Source of the DNA: Tenacibaculum sp. M341
GTDB lineage: Bacteria; Bacteroidota; Bacteroidia; Flavobacteriales; Flavobacteriaceae
DNA length: 64,000 bases
Direction of reading: 5' to 3'
Assembly: GCF_004337695.1 (NCBI RefSeq)
Contig: NZ_SJXJ01000009.1
Location: forward strand, 62,001-126,000
Position 1 is the first letter of the stretch, and each line of letters begins with the position of its first letter. Position numbers and translations under genes: made by a program. A model generated the notes under the pieces. The model was not told where the DNA came from and ran no database searches. It saw only the letters and a list, made by a program, of their open reading frames with translations. Shown here one piece after another: positions 28,672-37,949 of this stretch.

Positions 28672-30210
28672 ATGGATATTCTCTGGGTAGATGATGAAAT
28701 TGACTTATTAAAGCCACACATACTTTTTCTTGAACAAAAAAGCTATACAGTAAAAACATGTACCAATGGTGCTGATGCTGTTGAATTAGTTAATGACACT
28801 AATTTTGATATTGTTTTTTTAGATGAAAATATGCCCGGTATTACTGGTTTAGAAACACTTAACTTAATTAAACAACAAAAACCTAACCTGCCTGTTGTAA
28901 TGATTACTAAGAGTGAAGAAGAACTAATTATGGAAGAAGCTATTGGATCAAAAATAGCTGATTACTTAATTAAACCTGTAAATCCTAATCAAATACTACT
29001 TAGTTTAAAGAAAAACTTAGATCATTCTCGTTTAGTATCTGAAAAGACTACTTTAAATTATCAACAAGAATTTCGTAAAATTTCTATGGATTTGGCCATG
29101 GTAAATTCTTATGAAGAATGGGTAGAATTATATAAAAGACTAGTTCACTGGGAACTTGAACTTGAAAATATTGATGATCCTGGAATGTTAGGAATTCTTG
29201 AGAGTCAAAAATCTGAAGCAAACACTCATTTCTTTAAATTCATAAAAAACAATTATCAAGATTGGTTAACAAGTAGTGAAAAACCTACGATGTCTCATAC
29301 TTTATTTAAAGACTTTGTGGTACCAAACATTGATAAAGAAAATGGAACTTTATTAGTGGTTATTGATAATTTAAGATATGACCAATTTAGAACTCTTGAA
29401 CCTTATATAAACACATATTTCAAAAAAGAAACGGAACATTCTTACTTTAGTATTTTACCTACAGCTACTCAATATGCTAGAAATGCTATTTTCTCTGGTT
29501 TAATGCCTTCTGAAATGGAAAAACAGCATCGTGATTATTGGAAAAATGATACGGATGAAGGTGGAAAAAATTTATTTGAAAATGAGTTTTTATCGGCACA
29601 GATAAAAAGACTAAGCTTAGATATTAAACATGAGTATTATAAGATTACTTCTTTAAAAAACGGTAAAGATTTGGCCGAAAACTACAATAGTACTAAACAA
29701 AACGACTTAACTGTTGTTGTTTACAATTTTGTAGACATGCTTTCTCATGCTAAAACAGAAATGGAAGTAATAAAAGAACTAGTTGGTGATGATAAAGCAT
29801 ATAGATCATTAACTGTTAGTTGGTTTAAAAATTCGCCTTTATTATCAATTATTCAAAAAGCTAAAGAATTAGGTCAAACATTAATTATAACTACTGATCA
29901 CGGAACTATTAACTGTAGTAACCCAACAAAAGTGATTGGTGATAAAAATATTAGTGCCAACTTAAGGTACAAAACAGGTAGAAGTTTAAGTTATGAAGAT
30001 AAAGACGTATATGCGGTAAAAAATCCGAAAGATATATTTTTACCTAGTGTAGCTATTAATAGTCCTTTTATTTTTGCTAAAGAAGATTTATTCTTTGCTT
30101 ATCCTAATAATTTTAATCATTTTGTAAAGTATTACAGAAATACTTACCAGCATGGAGGTGTATCATTAGAAGAAATTATTATACCTTGCGCTATATATAA
30201 ATCTAAGTAA
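28672..30210 (+). CDS. porX: T9SS regulator PorX (receiver plus PglZ domain)
   Basis: The 512-residue protein has an N-terminal response-regulator domain (1-125, VDDE acidic pocket, phosphoacceptor Asp51). A helical linker leads to an alkaline-phosphatase-like PglZ domain (about 200-512) with metal-binding VVIDNLRYDQF, TATQYARN, TTDHGTI and YQHGGVS. This is PorX, which works with the kinase PorY and a sigma factor to control the type IX secretion system and cleaves nucleotide oligophosphates. It is followed 17 bases later by tsaE. Three T9SS cargo proteins in this window fit its presence. Confidence 0.95.
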   Translation: MDILWVDDEIDLLKPHILFLEQKSYTVKTCTNGADAVELVNDTNFDIVFLDENMPGITGLETLNLIKQQKPNLPVVMITKSEEELIMEEAIGSKIADYLIKPVNPNQILLSLKKNLDHSRLVSEKTTLNYQQEFRKISMDLAMVNSYEEWVELYKRLVHWELELENIDDPGMLGILESQKSEANTHFFKFIKNNYQDWLTSSEKPTMSHTLFKDFVVPNIDKENGTLLVVIDNLRYDQFRTLEPYINTYFKKETEHSYFSILPTATQYARNAIFSGLMPSEMEKQHRDYWKNDTDEGGKNLFENEFLSAQIKRLSLDIKHEYYKITSLKNGKDLAENYNSTKQNDLTVVVYNFVDMLSHAKTEMEVIKELVGDDKAYRSLTVSWFKNSPLLSIIQKAKELGQTLIITTDHGTINCSNPTKVIGDKNISANLRYKTGRSLSYEDKDVYAVKNPKDIFLPSVAINSPFIFAKEDLFFAYPNNFNHFVKYYRNTYQHGGVSLEEIIIPCAIYKSK

Positions 30211-30227
30211 GATTAAGTTTTTATTTA

Positions 30228-30641
30228 ATGAATGTTGATTATTCTATAGATGAATTAAATGATATAGCTAAAAAAGTATTAGCTAAATCAAAACATAAAA
30301 TTTTATTATTCAACGGAGAAATGGGAGTTGGTAAAACAACGCTTATCAAGGAGCTTTGTAAAGTTTTGGGAAGTACAGAAATAGCTAGTTCTCCTACTTT
30401 TTCTTTAGTTAATGAATATGAAACAAATAAAGGTGAAATAATTTATCATTTTGACTTTTATAGAATTGAAGATGAAGAAGAAGCATTAGATATTGGTGTT
30501 GAAGATTATTTTTACTCTAATAATTGGTGTTTAATTGAATGGTCAGAAAATATTAAAAATTTAGTACCTTTAAATGCTGTTAATATTCAAATAACAGCAA
30601 TCAACAATAATCTAAGAAATATACAACTGACAGAAAATTAA
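30228..30641 (+). CDS. tsaE: tRNA threonylcarbamoyladenosine synthesis ATPase TsaE
   Basis: The 137-residue P-loop protein has Walker A GEMGVGKTT at residues 30-38, SPTFSLVNEY near 61 and HFDFYRIED, all typical of TsaE. It supports TsaB/TsaD in making the t6A modification at position 37 of ANN-decoding tRNAs. Its stop overlaps the alanine dehydrogenase start by one base (TAATG), so the two are translationally coupled. It follows porX on the same strand, a pairing I expect in Flavobacteriaceae. Confidence 0.95.
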   Translation: MNVDYSIDELNDIAKKVLAKSKHKILLFNGEMGVGKTTLIKELCKVLGSTEIASSPTFSLVNEYETNKGEIIYHFDFYRIEDEEEALDIGVEDYFYSNNWCLIEWSENIKNLVPLNAVNIQITAINNNLRNIQLTEN

Positions 30642-31837
30642 TGAGTTCAATATCTCCATTCACCAAAGAGCAACTAATCCCCCAACCAGAAACTCTTGAA
30701 ATTCAAAAGCAAAAGGGACAATTATTTATTGGTTTACCAAAAGAAACACACTTTGAAGAAAAACGAATAAGTTTAACTCCTGATGCAGTTGCTGCATTAG
30801 TTGCACATGGGCACAGAGTTGTGGTGGAAACAACGGCTGGTGAAGGTGCTAATTACTCTGATAAAGAATATTCTGAAGCTGGAGCTAAGATTTCTTATGA
30901 TGTAAAAGAAGTATTTTCTTGTAATCTTATCGTGAAGGTAGAACCGCCTTCTTTAGATCAGATTAAATTGATGAATCCGCAAGCTTATTTAGTTTCTGCT
31001 CTTCAACTAAAAACACAAAACAAAGAATATTTTAAAGCTTTAGCTAAAAAACGAATTACAGCTATTGCTTATGATTATATGAAAGATGAAGATGGTGTTT
31101 TCCCTATCTTAAAATCTTTAAGTGAAATAGCCGGTACTGCATCTATGCATATTGCTGCCGAATTAATGGCTACAGCAAACGGTGGAAATGGTCTTTTATT
31201 AGGAAACATAAGTGGAGTTCCTCCCACTGATGTTGTTATTATTGGTGCTGGTACTGTTGGTAAGTTTGCTGCAAAAGCTGCTATGGGACTTGGCGCTAGA
31301 ATTAAAGTTTTTGATAACTCTATTACTAAACTACGTAGGCTACAAGAAGCCGTTCCTGGTCCAATTTATACATCAACTGTTCAACCGAAATCATTGTTAA
31401 AGGCTTTAATGAGATGCGATATTGCTATTGGGGCTATCAGAGGTAAAGATCGTTCTCCTATTATAGCTACAGAAGCAATGATAGAAAAAATGAAAGAAGG
31501 AGCAGTTATTGTAGATGTATGTATTGATAGAGGTGGTTGTTTTGAAACTTCTAAAGTAACTACACATAGCAAACCTACTTTTAGAGCTCACGATGTCATT
31601 CATTATTGCGTGCCTAATATACCTTCAAGATACTCTAGAACAGCCTCGGTGTCTATTAGTAACATTCTTTCTCCATATTTATTAAATATTGCTGAAGAAG
31701 GTGGTTTAGAAAATGCAGCTCGTTATGATAAAAACTTACGAAATGGCATGTACTTTTACAAAGGTGTACTTACTAATAGAACAGTAGCTGATTGGTTTGA
31801 TTTACCATTTACAGACATAAACTTACTTATTTTTTAA
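30641..31837 (+). CDS. ald: Alanine dehydrogenase (AlaDH/PNT family)
   Basis: The 398-residue protein has the N-terminal AlaDH/PNT substrate domain (GLPKETHFEEKRISLTPDAV). A Rossmann NAD-binding domain with VIIGAGTVGKFAAKAAMGLGA (about 205-225) and the DVCIDRGGCFETS motif follow. It interconverts L-alanine and pyruvate with NAD and ammonia. The roughly 25-residue N-terminal extension (PFTKEQLIPQPE) is normal for the Bacteroidetes type. A proton-translocating transhydrogenase subunit is an alternative, but no partner subunit is encoded nearby. It converges on the kinase gene with an 11-base overlap. Confidence 0.85.
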   Translation: MSSISPFTKEQLIPQPETLEIQKQKGQLFIGLPKETHFEEKRISLTPDAVAALVAHGHRVVVETTAGEGANYSDKEYSEAGAKISYDVKEVFSCNLIVKVEPPSLDQIKLMNPQAYLVSALQLKTQNKEYFKALAKKRITAIAYDYMKDEDGVFPILKSLSEIAGTASMHIAAELMATANGGNGLLLGNISGVPPTDVVIIGAGTVGKFAAKAAMGLGARIKVFDNSITKLRRLQEAVPGPIYTSTVQPKSLLKALMRCDIAIGAIRGKDRSPIIATEAMIEKMKEGAVIVDVCIDRGGCFETSKVTTHSKPTFRAHDVIHYCVPNIPSRYSRTASVSISNILSPYLLNIAEEGGLENAARYDKNLRNGMYFYKGVLTNRTVADWFDLPFTDINLLIF

Positions 31838-33335
31838 TAAAATCACTTGTAGGTAAATAAAACTCAAAAACAAATCCTTTCTCATTGCTTTCACAATAGA
31901 TTTTTATATCAATATTGTGCAAGTCTGTTATTTTTTTAACTATAGCCAAACCAAGTCCTACTCCATTTTTATTGGAGGAAACACCTGTTTGAAAATATTT
32001 ACTAAAAATAAATTTTTGTTCTTGTAAACTAATACCAGGACCTGTGTCTTTTATTTTAATGATTATTTTATCTTTTGCTTGATTTTTTTCAATGTAAAAA
32101 AATACTTTACCTTCTCTTGGAGTATATTTTATTGCATTTTCCAATAAATTTTGAATAACTCTTTCAATTAAATTTTTATCAGCAAAAACAAACTGTTCAC
32201 AATTAGTATTGTAGAAAACATACATCTCAATTTTTTTATTTTCAGTAATTATTGAATACCGTTTTGTTATTTCTAGAATCAATTCGGTGATGCAGAACTC
32301 TGTTTTATTCAAATGCATCTGATTGGCATCTAAATTAGAGTAATCAAACAGTCTATTTACTAGATTAGATAATGATATAGCGCTATCTTCAATAATATTT
32401 AAAAACTCTTTTCGGTTTTTTTCAGTAATCTCTTGCTCTGCATCTTTTAAGGTCTCAGCGTAGCCTCTAATAATAGTCAACGGACTTCTTAAATCGTGAG
32501 AAACATTGGCTATGAGTTCTTTTTTAAACTTATTAATCGATTGAATTTCGTTGATATTCATTGAAATGGTATTTGCCATTTCATTAAAAGTTGTTGCCAA
32601 AATAGATAAGTTAGATTCTTTAGCATTAGGTATTCTACTATCTAAATCTCCTTCTTTAAATCTATTTACATAGTAAATAATCGTTAGTAAATTTTTAGAA
32701 ATAACAATAATGAATATCCAACCTATTACTACAGATAATAGCATTGTTATAAATATAGTTACAAATGTTAGCTTAGAGAAATAACCTTTAAAAATTGATT
32801 TACATACATTTTCATAACTCTCACTTGCTAAAATCACATAAATATACCCACATTTGTCCTTTATTTTAAAAGGAGCTGCTGAAAAAATCTTTTGATCACC
32901 TGTTTTAGGATCATCTCCCTGAATAAAAATTTCATTATTAGCTATAAACTTTTTTACAGGAGCTAAATCAACCTTTTTCTTAGGTTCTGATTTATTTGAA
33001 TGATCCAATACTAGTGAGTGCATTACTCCTCCTCTATCATTTAACAAATACACTTCAATAGCTCTATTTACAGCCATCATGTCATGCATAATATCATCAA
33101 AAAGAACCGTATTTATTTCTCCATCTTCTAAAAAAGGAGAACTCTTTTTAAACTTCTCTTCAATTAAATGAGCTGCTACATTAGCATTCAATCTCTGTGT
33201 GGTTTGACTGTAAAACTTTTCTAACAGAAAAAAAGTAACAAAAATGTATAAAACACTAATGGTTAAAATGATTATCAAAAATAAAGCACCAATTTTTATG
33301 ATGAATTTATTGGATAAAAGATGGGATTTCTTCAT
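31827..33335 (-). CDS. Membrane sensor histidine kinase (two-component, with OmpR-type partner)
   Basis: The 502-residue kinase has a helix at about 12-36 and a periplasmic sensor domain (about 37-170, dCache-like by length and LDHSN/FIQGDDPKTG pattern). A second helix spans about 172-197, followed by a HAMP domain. The HisKA motif NVSHDLRSP carries its phospho-acceptor His near residue 279. The HATPase domain has NLLENAIKYT, DTGPGI and GVGLGLAI. It overlaps the regulator gene by 29 bases and should phosphorylate it. The pair probably senses an external ligand and controls the adjacent divergent biosynthetic cluster. Confidence 0.92.
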   Translation of the reverse strand: MKKSHLLSNKFIIKIGALFLIIILTISVLYIFVTFFLLEKFYSQTTQRLNANVAAHLIEEKFKKSSPFLEDGEINTVLFDDIMHDMMAVNRAIEVYLLNDRGGVMHSLVLDHSNKSEPKKKVDLAPVKKFIANNEIFIQGDDPKTGDQKIFSAAPFKIKDKCGYIYVILASESYENVCKSIFKGYFSKLTFVTIFITMLLSVVIGWIFIIVISKNLLTIIYYVNRFKEGDLDSRIPNAKESNLSILATTFNEMANTISMNINEIQSINKFKKELIANVSHDLRSPLTIIRGYAETLKDAEQEITEKNRKEFLNIIEDSAISLSNLVNRLFDYSNLDANQMHLNKTEFCITELILEITKRYSIITENKKIEMYVFYNTNCEQFVFADKNLIERVIQNLLENAIKYTPREGKVFFYIEKNQAKDKIIIKIKDTGPGISLQEQKFIFSKYFQTGVSSNKNGVGLGLAIVKKITDLHNIDIKIYCESNEKGFVFEFYLPTSDFIKK

Positions 33336-34035
33336 TTAGGTACATACTTAATTCTTCATTAAATTTATAGCCTATTCCCCACTGTGTTAAAATAAATTTT
33401 GGATTTGCAACATCTGCTTCTATTTTAGTTCTGAGTCTGTTTATATGTGAATTTACGGTACGAGAATACCCTTTAAAATCGTACCCCCAAACAAACTGTA
33501 ATAAATTTGTTCTGGAATATATTTTACCTGGATTAGAAGCAAGTAATATTAATAATTCAAATTCTTTAGGTGATAAATTAATACTACTTGAATGAGCTGT
33601 AACCAAACGCTTATCTACGTTAATAGACAAACCTTCATATTTTAAAACTTTATGTTGTTTCTTTTGTGGCTGAATAGTACTCCTTCGTATTACTGCCTTT
33701 ACACGAGCTATCAATTCTCTAATACCAAAAGGTTTAGTTATGTAATCATCAGCTCCTAACTCTAAACTCAATACTTTATCTATTTCGTCAGATTTTCCTG
33801 TAAGCATTATTATGGGTGTTTGTTTTGTTGCCCTAATATTTTTGCATACTTCTATTCCATCAAGTTTAGGCATGGTAATATCTAAAATAATCAAAGCATA
33901 ATTGTTTTTAAGAGCCAATTGTAAACCTGACTCTCCATCATATGCTTTATCAACTTCATATCCTATAGAGGCAATATTTAATTCTAATAATTTAGACAAC
34001 TTTTCATCGTCATCTATTATTAATATTTTTTTCAT
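33307..34035 (-). CDS. OmpR-family response regulator
   Basis: The 242-residue protein has a receiver domain (1-118, IIDDDE acidic pocket, phosphoacceptor Asp52, switch Thr in PIIMLTGKSD). A C-terminal winged helix (about 140-232) has the SPKEFELLILLASNPG and GYSRTVNSHINRLRTKI signatures. It binds tandem direct repeats as an OmpR/PhoB-type dimer. Four 11-bp phased repeats lie just upstream of its gene, between it and the adenylation-domain gene. A TAACTTTG -7 box (34068-34061, minus strand) precedes its start. Confidence 0.94.
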   Translation of the reverse strand: MKKILIIDDDEKLSKLLELNIASIGYEVDKAYDGESGLQLALKNNYALIILDITMPKLDGIEVCKNIRATKQTPIIMLTGKSDEIDKVLSLELGADDYITKPFGIRELIARVKAVIRRSTIQPQKKQHKVLKYEGLSINVDKRLVTAHSSSINLSPKEFELLILLASNPGKIYSRTNLLQFVWGYDFKGYSRTVNSHINRLRTKIEADVANPKFILTQWGIGYKFNEELSMYLNEEIPSFIQ

Positions 34036-34082
34036 CGGTGGTTAATTATTCGGAGTGAAACAAAGTTATAAAAAATTAAATG

Positions 34083-34126
34083 TTACATATAAATGACTCT
34101 TCTGTGACATTTCTGCAACATTTAAA
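34083..34126. promoter_or_regulatory. Four tandem 11-bp repeats, probable response-regulator binding site
   Basis: Starting at 34083, 34094, 34105 and 34116 the units are TTACATATAAA, TGACTCTTCTG, TGACATTTCTG and CAACATTTAAA. All share AC at positions 3-4, and three share ACATWT. An 11-base period in direct orientation suits an OmpR-type regulator. The site lies 72-115 bp upstream of the adenylation gene and next to the regulator's own -7 box. Confidence 0.55.
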
Positions 34127-34197
34127 AAAGTTCTTTACATCATAAAATTGAAACTGCAGTTATACCAATTTTAGTATTAAACCTTAAGAAATAAATC

Positions 34198-35841
34198 ATG
34201 AAAAAATCAATTTTAAATGAAAATCCTGATTATATCGAGTTTGATAATCAAGATGTAGGCTCCTTAAAACATAAGGTAAACCTAAATTCAATTGCCAATT
34301 TATCTAAAGAAGATCAAGATTTGTTTATCGAATACGGAATTGCACAAGAGTTACAAACACCCCATAAAAATATTATTCATGCATTCGAGTATTGGGCTAC
34401 AAAAACACCTAATAATGTTGCCGCTGTTTACAAAGGTAGTTCTATAACGTACAAACAACTTGATGATGAAGCTACTATTTTAGCACTTGTTTTAAAACAA
34501 AAAGGCATAGTTGCTGGAGATGCTGTAGGCTTGTATGTACAAAGATCTTTAGAGATGCTAGTTGGTATTTTAGCCACTTTAAAACTAAGAGCTATATATG
34601 TACCTCAAGACCCTAGAATTGTTCCTAAAACAATGCTTAAAGATATTTCTAATCTAAGTAATCTAAAACTAGTTTTATCTCAATCAAGACATGAAGATAA
34701 ACTAACTTTTTTAAATGAAGATTCTTTAATTTTTATTGATGATGAACTTAAAAAAGATATTTACAAAAACCTATACGGAAACATTAAACTGATCAATCAT
34801 GTAAATGATGATGAAAATAAAACTTGTTTTATTTTGTTTACCTCAGGCACTACTGGTACTCCTAATGGTGTAGAAGTTACACATAAGAATTTGTGTAATA
34901 TTTTATACAATCCTCCGGGTAATTTAGGAATAACTAGTGGTGTTAAAGTAGCACAGATTTTAAATGTTTCCTTTGACATGGCTGCATGGGAAATTCTTGG
35001 ATGTCTTGGAAATGGTGGTACACTACTTATCCGTGGAAAAGACATTGAAGAAACAGCAAAGCTTGCTGATGTTATTATTGCAACACCTTCTATACTCACA
35101 ACTATCGATCCGAAAAAATGTAATAACATCAAAACCGTTGCAGTAGCTGGTGAACCTTGTCCTACTATTTTAGCAAATACATGGGCACAAAAAGGTTCTT
35201 TTTACAATTGCTGCGGCCCTACAGAAACTACTATTGTAAATACCATGAAAAAATGTGATACAAACAGTTTCGAGCTTTCTATTGGTAAACCTACTCCTAA
35301 TAACACTGTATATGTATTAAATGAAGATCAAAAACCAGTGGCAATTGGTGAAGTTGGTATTATGTGGGCTGGCGGAGATTGTGTAACAAATGGTTATATA
35401 AACAATACTGAATTGAATAGTAAACGTTATGCTGATGATATTTTTTTAAAAAATAACAGTAAAATGTTTAATACTGGTGATTTAGGAAAATGGAACAAAA
35501 ACGGAGAACTGATACACTATGGTCGTATAGACGATCAGGTAAAAATTAAAGGCTTTAGAGTTGAATTAGATGCTATTAGTAAGATTATTGAATGTTTTAA
35601 AGAAGTTAAAAGGGCTGTAACATTAAAACATAAAAATCATTTAGTCTCTTTTATTGGTTTAACTTCTGATGTAAATATTGAATCTCAAAAAGATGATTTC
35701 ATTGAACAAATCAAAAAAGCAATTGAAGATCAGTTACCTTATTATTATGTTCCTAGCGATTTTAAATTTCTAAAAGAATTACCTAAAACTTCCAGAGGAA
35801 AAATAGATAAGCGTTTATTAAGAGTTTCATATACAAAATAA
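34198..35841 (+). CDS. Stand-alone NRPS-type adenylation enzyme
   Basis: The 547-residue protein is one amino-acid adenylation domain. Core motifs are A3 TSGTTGTPNG (about 216), A4 FDMAAWE (259-265), A5 NCCGPTET (about 337), A7 TGDL, A8 YGRIDDQVKIKGFR (about 441) and A10 SRGKIDKR with its lysine. It ends right after A10, with no carrier, condensation or reductase domain. Asp in FDMAAWE corresponds to the Asp that holds the alpha-amine, so an amino acid substrate is likely. The usual Lys in the A3 loop is Asn here. It is followed after five bases by a TmpA-like membrane flavoprotein gene and should work with it. Confidence 0.85.
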   Translation: MKKSILNENPDYIEFDNQDVGSLKHKVNLNSIANLSKEDQDLFIEYGIAQELQTPHKNIIHAFEYWATKTPNNVAAVYKGSSITYKQLDDEATILALVLKQKGIVAGDAVGLYVQRSLEMLVGILATLKLRAIYVPQDPRIVPKTMLKDISNLSNLKLVLSQSRHEDKLTFLNEDSLIFIDDELKKDIYKNLYGNIKLINHVNDDENKTCFILFTSGTTGTPNGVEVTHKNLCNILYNPPGNLGITSGVKVAQILNVSFDMAAWEILGCLGNGGTLLIRGKDIEETAKLADVIIATPSILTTIDPKKCNNIKTVAVAGEPCPTILANTWAQKGSFYNCCGPTETTIVNTMKKCDTNSFELSIGKPTPNNTVYVLNEDQKPVAIGEVGIMWAGGDCVTNGYINNTELNSKRYADDIFLKNNSKMFNTGDLGKWNKNGELIHYGRIDDQVKIKGFRVELDAISKIIECFKEVKRAVTLKHKNHLVSFIGLTSDVNIESQKDDFIEQIKKAIEDQLPYYYVPSDFKFLKELPKTSRGKIDKRLLRVSYTK

Positions 35842-35846
35842 CACTT

Positions 35847-37160
35847 ATGGAAAATATTATTTTACCTCCTAAGAAAAGTTTGTTGTATAGATTAGGTAAA
35901 CATCCTTTATTAATACCTTACAAGAGGTTGTTTATTCTTATTACCCTTATAAATACTTACATTTTATACAAAGGTATTTATTCTTGGAACTGGTTTCAAC
36001 TTGATAATTTGGCTATTCTTGAAGTATCTAGAGTGATACTTTTCAATTTTACACTTGCTATTTTAATACGGCAACAATATGTAATTAATTTTTTATTTAA
36101 AGTTGCCACAAGCGTTCCTAAAAATTGGCCTTTGTTTATCCGAAGAATTTGTGCTAAAGTGTATCATTTTGGTGGACTACATAGTTCTAGTGCTTCTATG
36201 GGAACTATTTGGTACTTCATTTTTGTTTGGATGCTTTATTATACTTTTTATAATACTGAAGGATTTATTAATAGTGCAATTATTATAATAACAACCATTA
36301 TTGTATGCTTATTAAGCATTATAATTATAATGGCATTACCAAAAATGAGAGCTAAATTTCATAATCATTTTGAATTTACACATAGAATTGGTGGATGGAC
36401 AGTGTTAGCATTATTCTGGGTTCAGATGTTTCTTTTTTTGAATTTACAAGATCCTTCTATTCAAGTATGGGAAAATTTAGATTTCTGGATTTTGATAGCC
36501 ATTACAGTGAGTGTTATTTTACCATGGTTACGTTTAAAGAAAGTAGATATTGAAATTGTAAGTCCGTCAAATCATGTAGCCTTAACTACTTTTGATTATG
36601 GTGTTACTCCTTTTGCAGGTTCTTCAACAGCTTTAAGTAGAAATCCTTTATTAGAATGGCATTCTTTTGCCAATGTACCTTCACCAGATAAAAGTGGGTT
36701 TAGATTAACTATTTCTAGAGCTGGAGATTGGACAGGCAGATTCATTACTGATAAACCTCAAAAAATATGGGTTAAAGGAATTCCTACAGCTGGAGTTGGT
36801 AATGTAGATAAACTTTTTAACAAAGTTATTTGGGTAGCTACCGGAAGTGGTATTGGTCCGTGTTTACCTCATTTACTCTTAAATGAAACTCCATCTGTCC
36901 TTATTTGGTCTACTAGATCTCCGGAAAAAACATATGGTGAAGATTTAGTAAATGAAATTAAAAAAGTACAACCTAACGCTATTATTTGGAATACTGATGA
37001 AAAAGGTAAGCCAGATTTAGTTAAACTCACTTACAAAGTTTGTAAAGAGTTTAATGCAGAAGCTATTATTTGTATCTCTAATCAAAGTTTAACTCAAAAA
37101 GTCGTACATAACATGGAATACCTTGGTATACCTGCGTATGGGGCTATTTGGGACTCATAA
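35847..37160 (+). CDS. TmpA-like integral membrane flavoprotein (FNR-type reductase domain)
   Basis: The 437-residue protein has about six helices in its first 225 residues, including conserved His in FHNHFEFTHRIGGW. A cytoplasmic FNR-like module follows: an FAD-site motif LLEWHSFANV (about 269-278), a phosphate-type RAGDWTGRF stretch and an NAD(P) motif GSGIGPCLPHLL (about 333-344). It ends YGAIWDS. The layout matches what I recall of fungal TmpA, a putative membrane flavoprotein, and the oxidoreductase part of TmpB, in which an adenylation domain is fused to it. Here the two are separate neighbouring genes. It could reduce an adenylated or released intermediate; that is inference. Confidence 0.75.
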   Translation: MENIILPPKKSLLYRLGKHPLLIPYKRLFILITLINTYILYKGIYSWNWFQLDNLAILEVSRVILFNFTLAILIRQQYVINFLFKVATSVPKNWPLFIRRICAKVYHFGGLHSSSASMGTIWYFIFVWMLYYTFYNTEGFINSAIIIITTIIVCLLSIIIIMALPKMRAKFHNHFEFTHRIGGWTVLALFWVQMFLFLNLQDPSIQVWENLDFWILIAITVSVILPWLRLKKVDIEIVSPSNHVALTTFDYGVTPFAGSSTALSRNPLLEWHSFANVPSPDKSGFRLTISRAGDWTGRFITDKPQKIWVKGIPTAGVGNVDKLFNKVIWVATGSGIGPCLPHLLLNETPSVLIWSTRSPEKTYGEDLVNEIKKVQPNAIIWNTDEKGKPDLVKLTYKVCKEFNAEAIICISNQSLTQKVVHNMEYLGIPAYGAIWDS

Positions 37161-37179
37161 AAATCAATTTATTTTTATT

Positions 37180-37938
37180 ATGAATGTACTATTTGAAAAA
37201 ATAGATAGGATCGTTATTGCCAAATTAAACCGTCCTAAGGCATTAAATGCTTTAAATTCTGAATTAATGCACGAGTTGATTGCTGGATTACAAAAGTATG
37301 ATTCATCTTCAGAAATAAGGTGTTTTGTTATCACTGGAAATGATAAAGCCTTCTGTGCTGGGGCAGACATTAAAGAAATGGCTGAGAAAGATTTTTCTCA
37401 GATGTTTCATGAAGATTACTTCAGTTATTGGGAAATCTTTTCAAGAATAAAAACTCCAATCATAGCTGCTGTAAATGGTTATGCTTTTGGTGGTGGCTGT
37501 GAACTAGCAATGATGTGTGATATTATTTATGCATCAGATACTGCTTCATTTGGTCAACCAGAAATAAAACTTGGTGTCATACCTGGTATTGGTGGTACAC
37601 AACGTCTAACAAAATTAATTGGTAAATCTAAAGCTATGGAAATAGTTTTATCTGGCAGAACAATGACTGCTGAAGAAGCTGAAAAAACAGGGTTAATTTC
37701 TAAAATCTTACCAACAAACAACTTTTTAGATCATGTTTTATCAGAAGCCACATTAGTTTCAAATTATTCAAAAACAGCTTTAATAGCAGCCAAAGAAGCA
37801 GTCAATCAATCACTAGAAAGTAGTCTAAAAGATGGAATTGTATTCGAACGTAAAGTATTCCATTCGCTCTTTCATACCAAAAACCAACAAGAAGGTATGA
37901 ACGCATTTTTAGAAAAAAGAATTCCAAAATTTAATTAA
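37180..37938 (+). CDS. Enoyl-CoA hydratase/isomerase (crotonase) family protein
   Basis: With the ATG at 37180 the protein has 252 residues, the normal crotonase length; an upstream in-frame start at 37123 would overlap the flavoprotein gene and add an unlikely leader. The oxyanion-hole motifs AFCAGADIKEM (57-67) and GYAFGGGCELA (100-110) are present. Both hydratase glutamates are in place, Glu108 and Glu128, spaced 20 residues as in rat crotonase. It should hydrate an enoyl-CoA. Its place between the flavoprotein and an outer-membrane protein suggests it processes a CoA-linked intermediate of the same pathway. Confidence 0.88.
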   Translation: MNVLFEKIDRIVIAKLNRPKALNALNSELMHELIAGLQKYDSSSEIRCFVITGNDKAFCAGADIKEMAEKDFSQMFHEDYFSYWEIFSRIKTPIIAAVNGYAFGGGCELAMMCDIIYASDTASFGQPEIKLGVIPGIGGTQRLTKLIGKSKAMEIVLSGRTMTAEEAEKTGLISKILPTNNFLDHVLSEATLVSNYSKTALIAAKEAVNQSLESSLKDGIVFERKVFHSLFHTKNQQEGMNAFLEKRIPKFN

Positions 37939-37949
37939 AGAAACAAATC

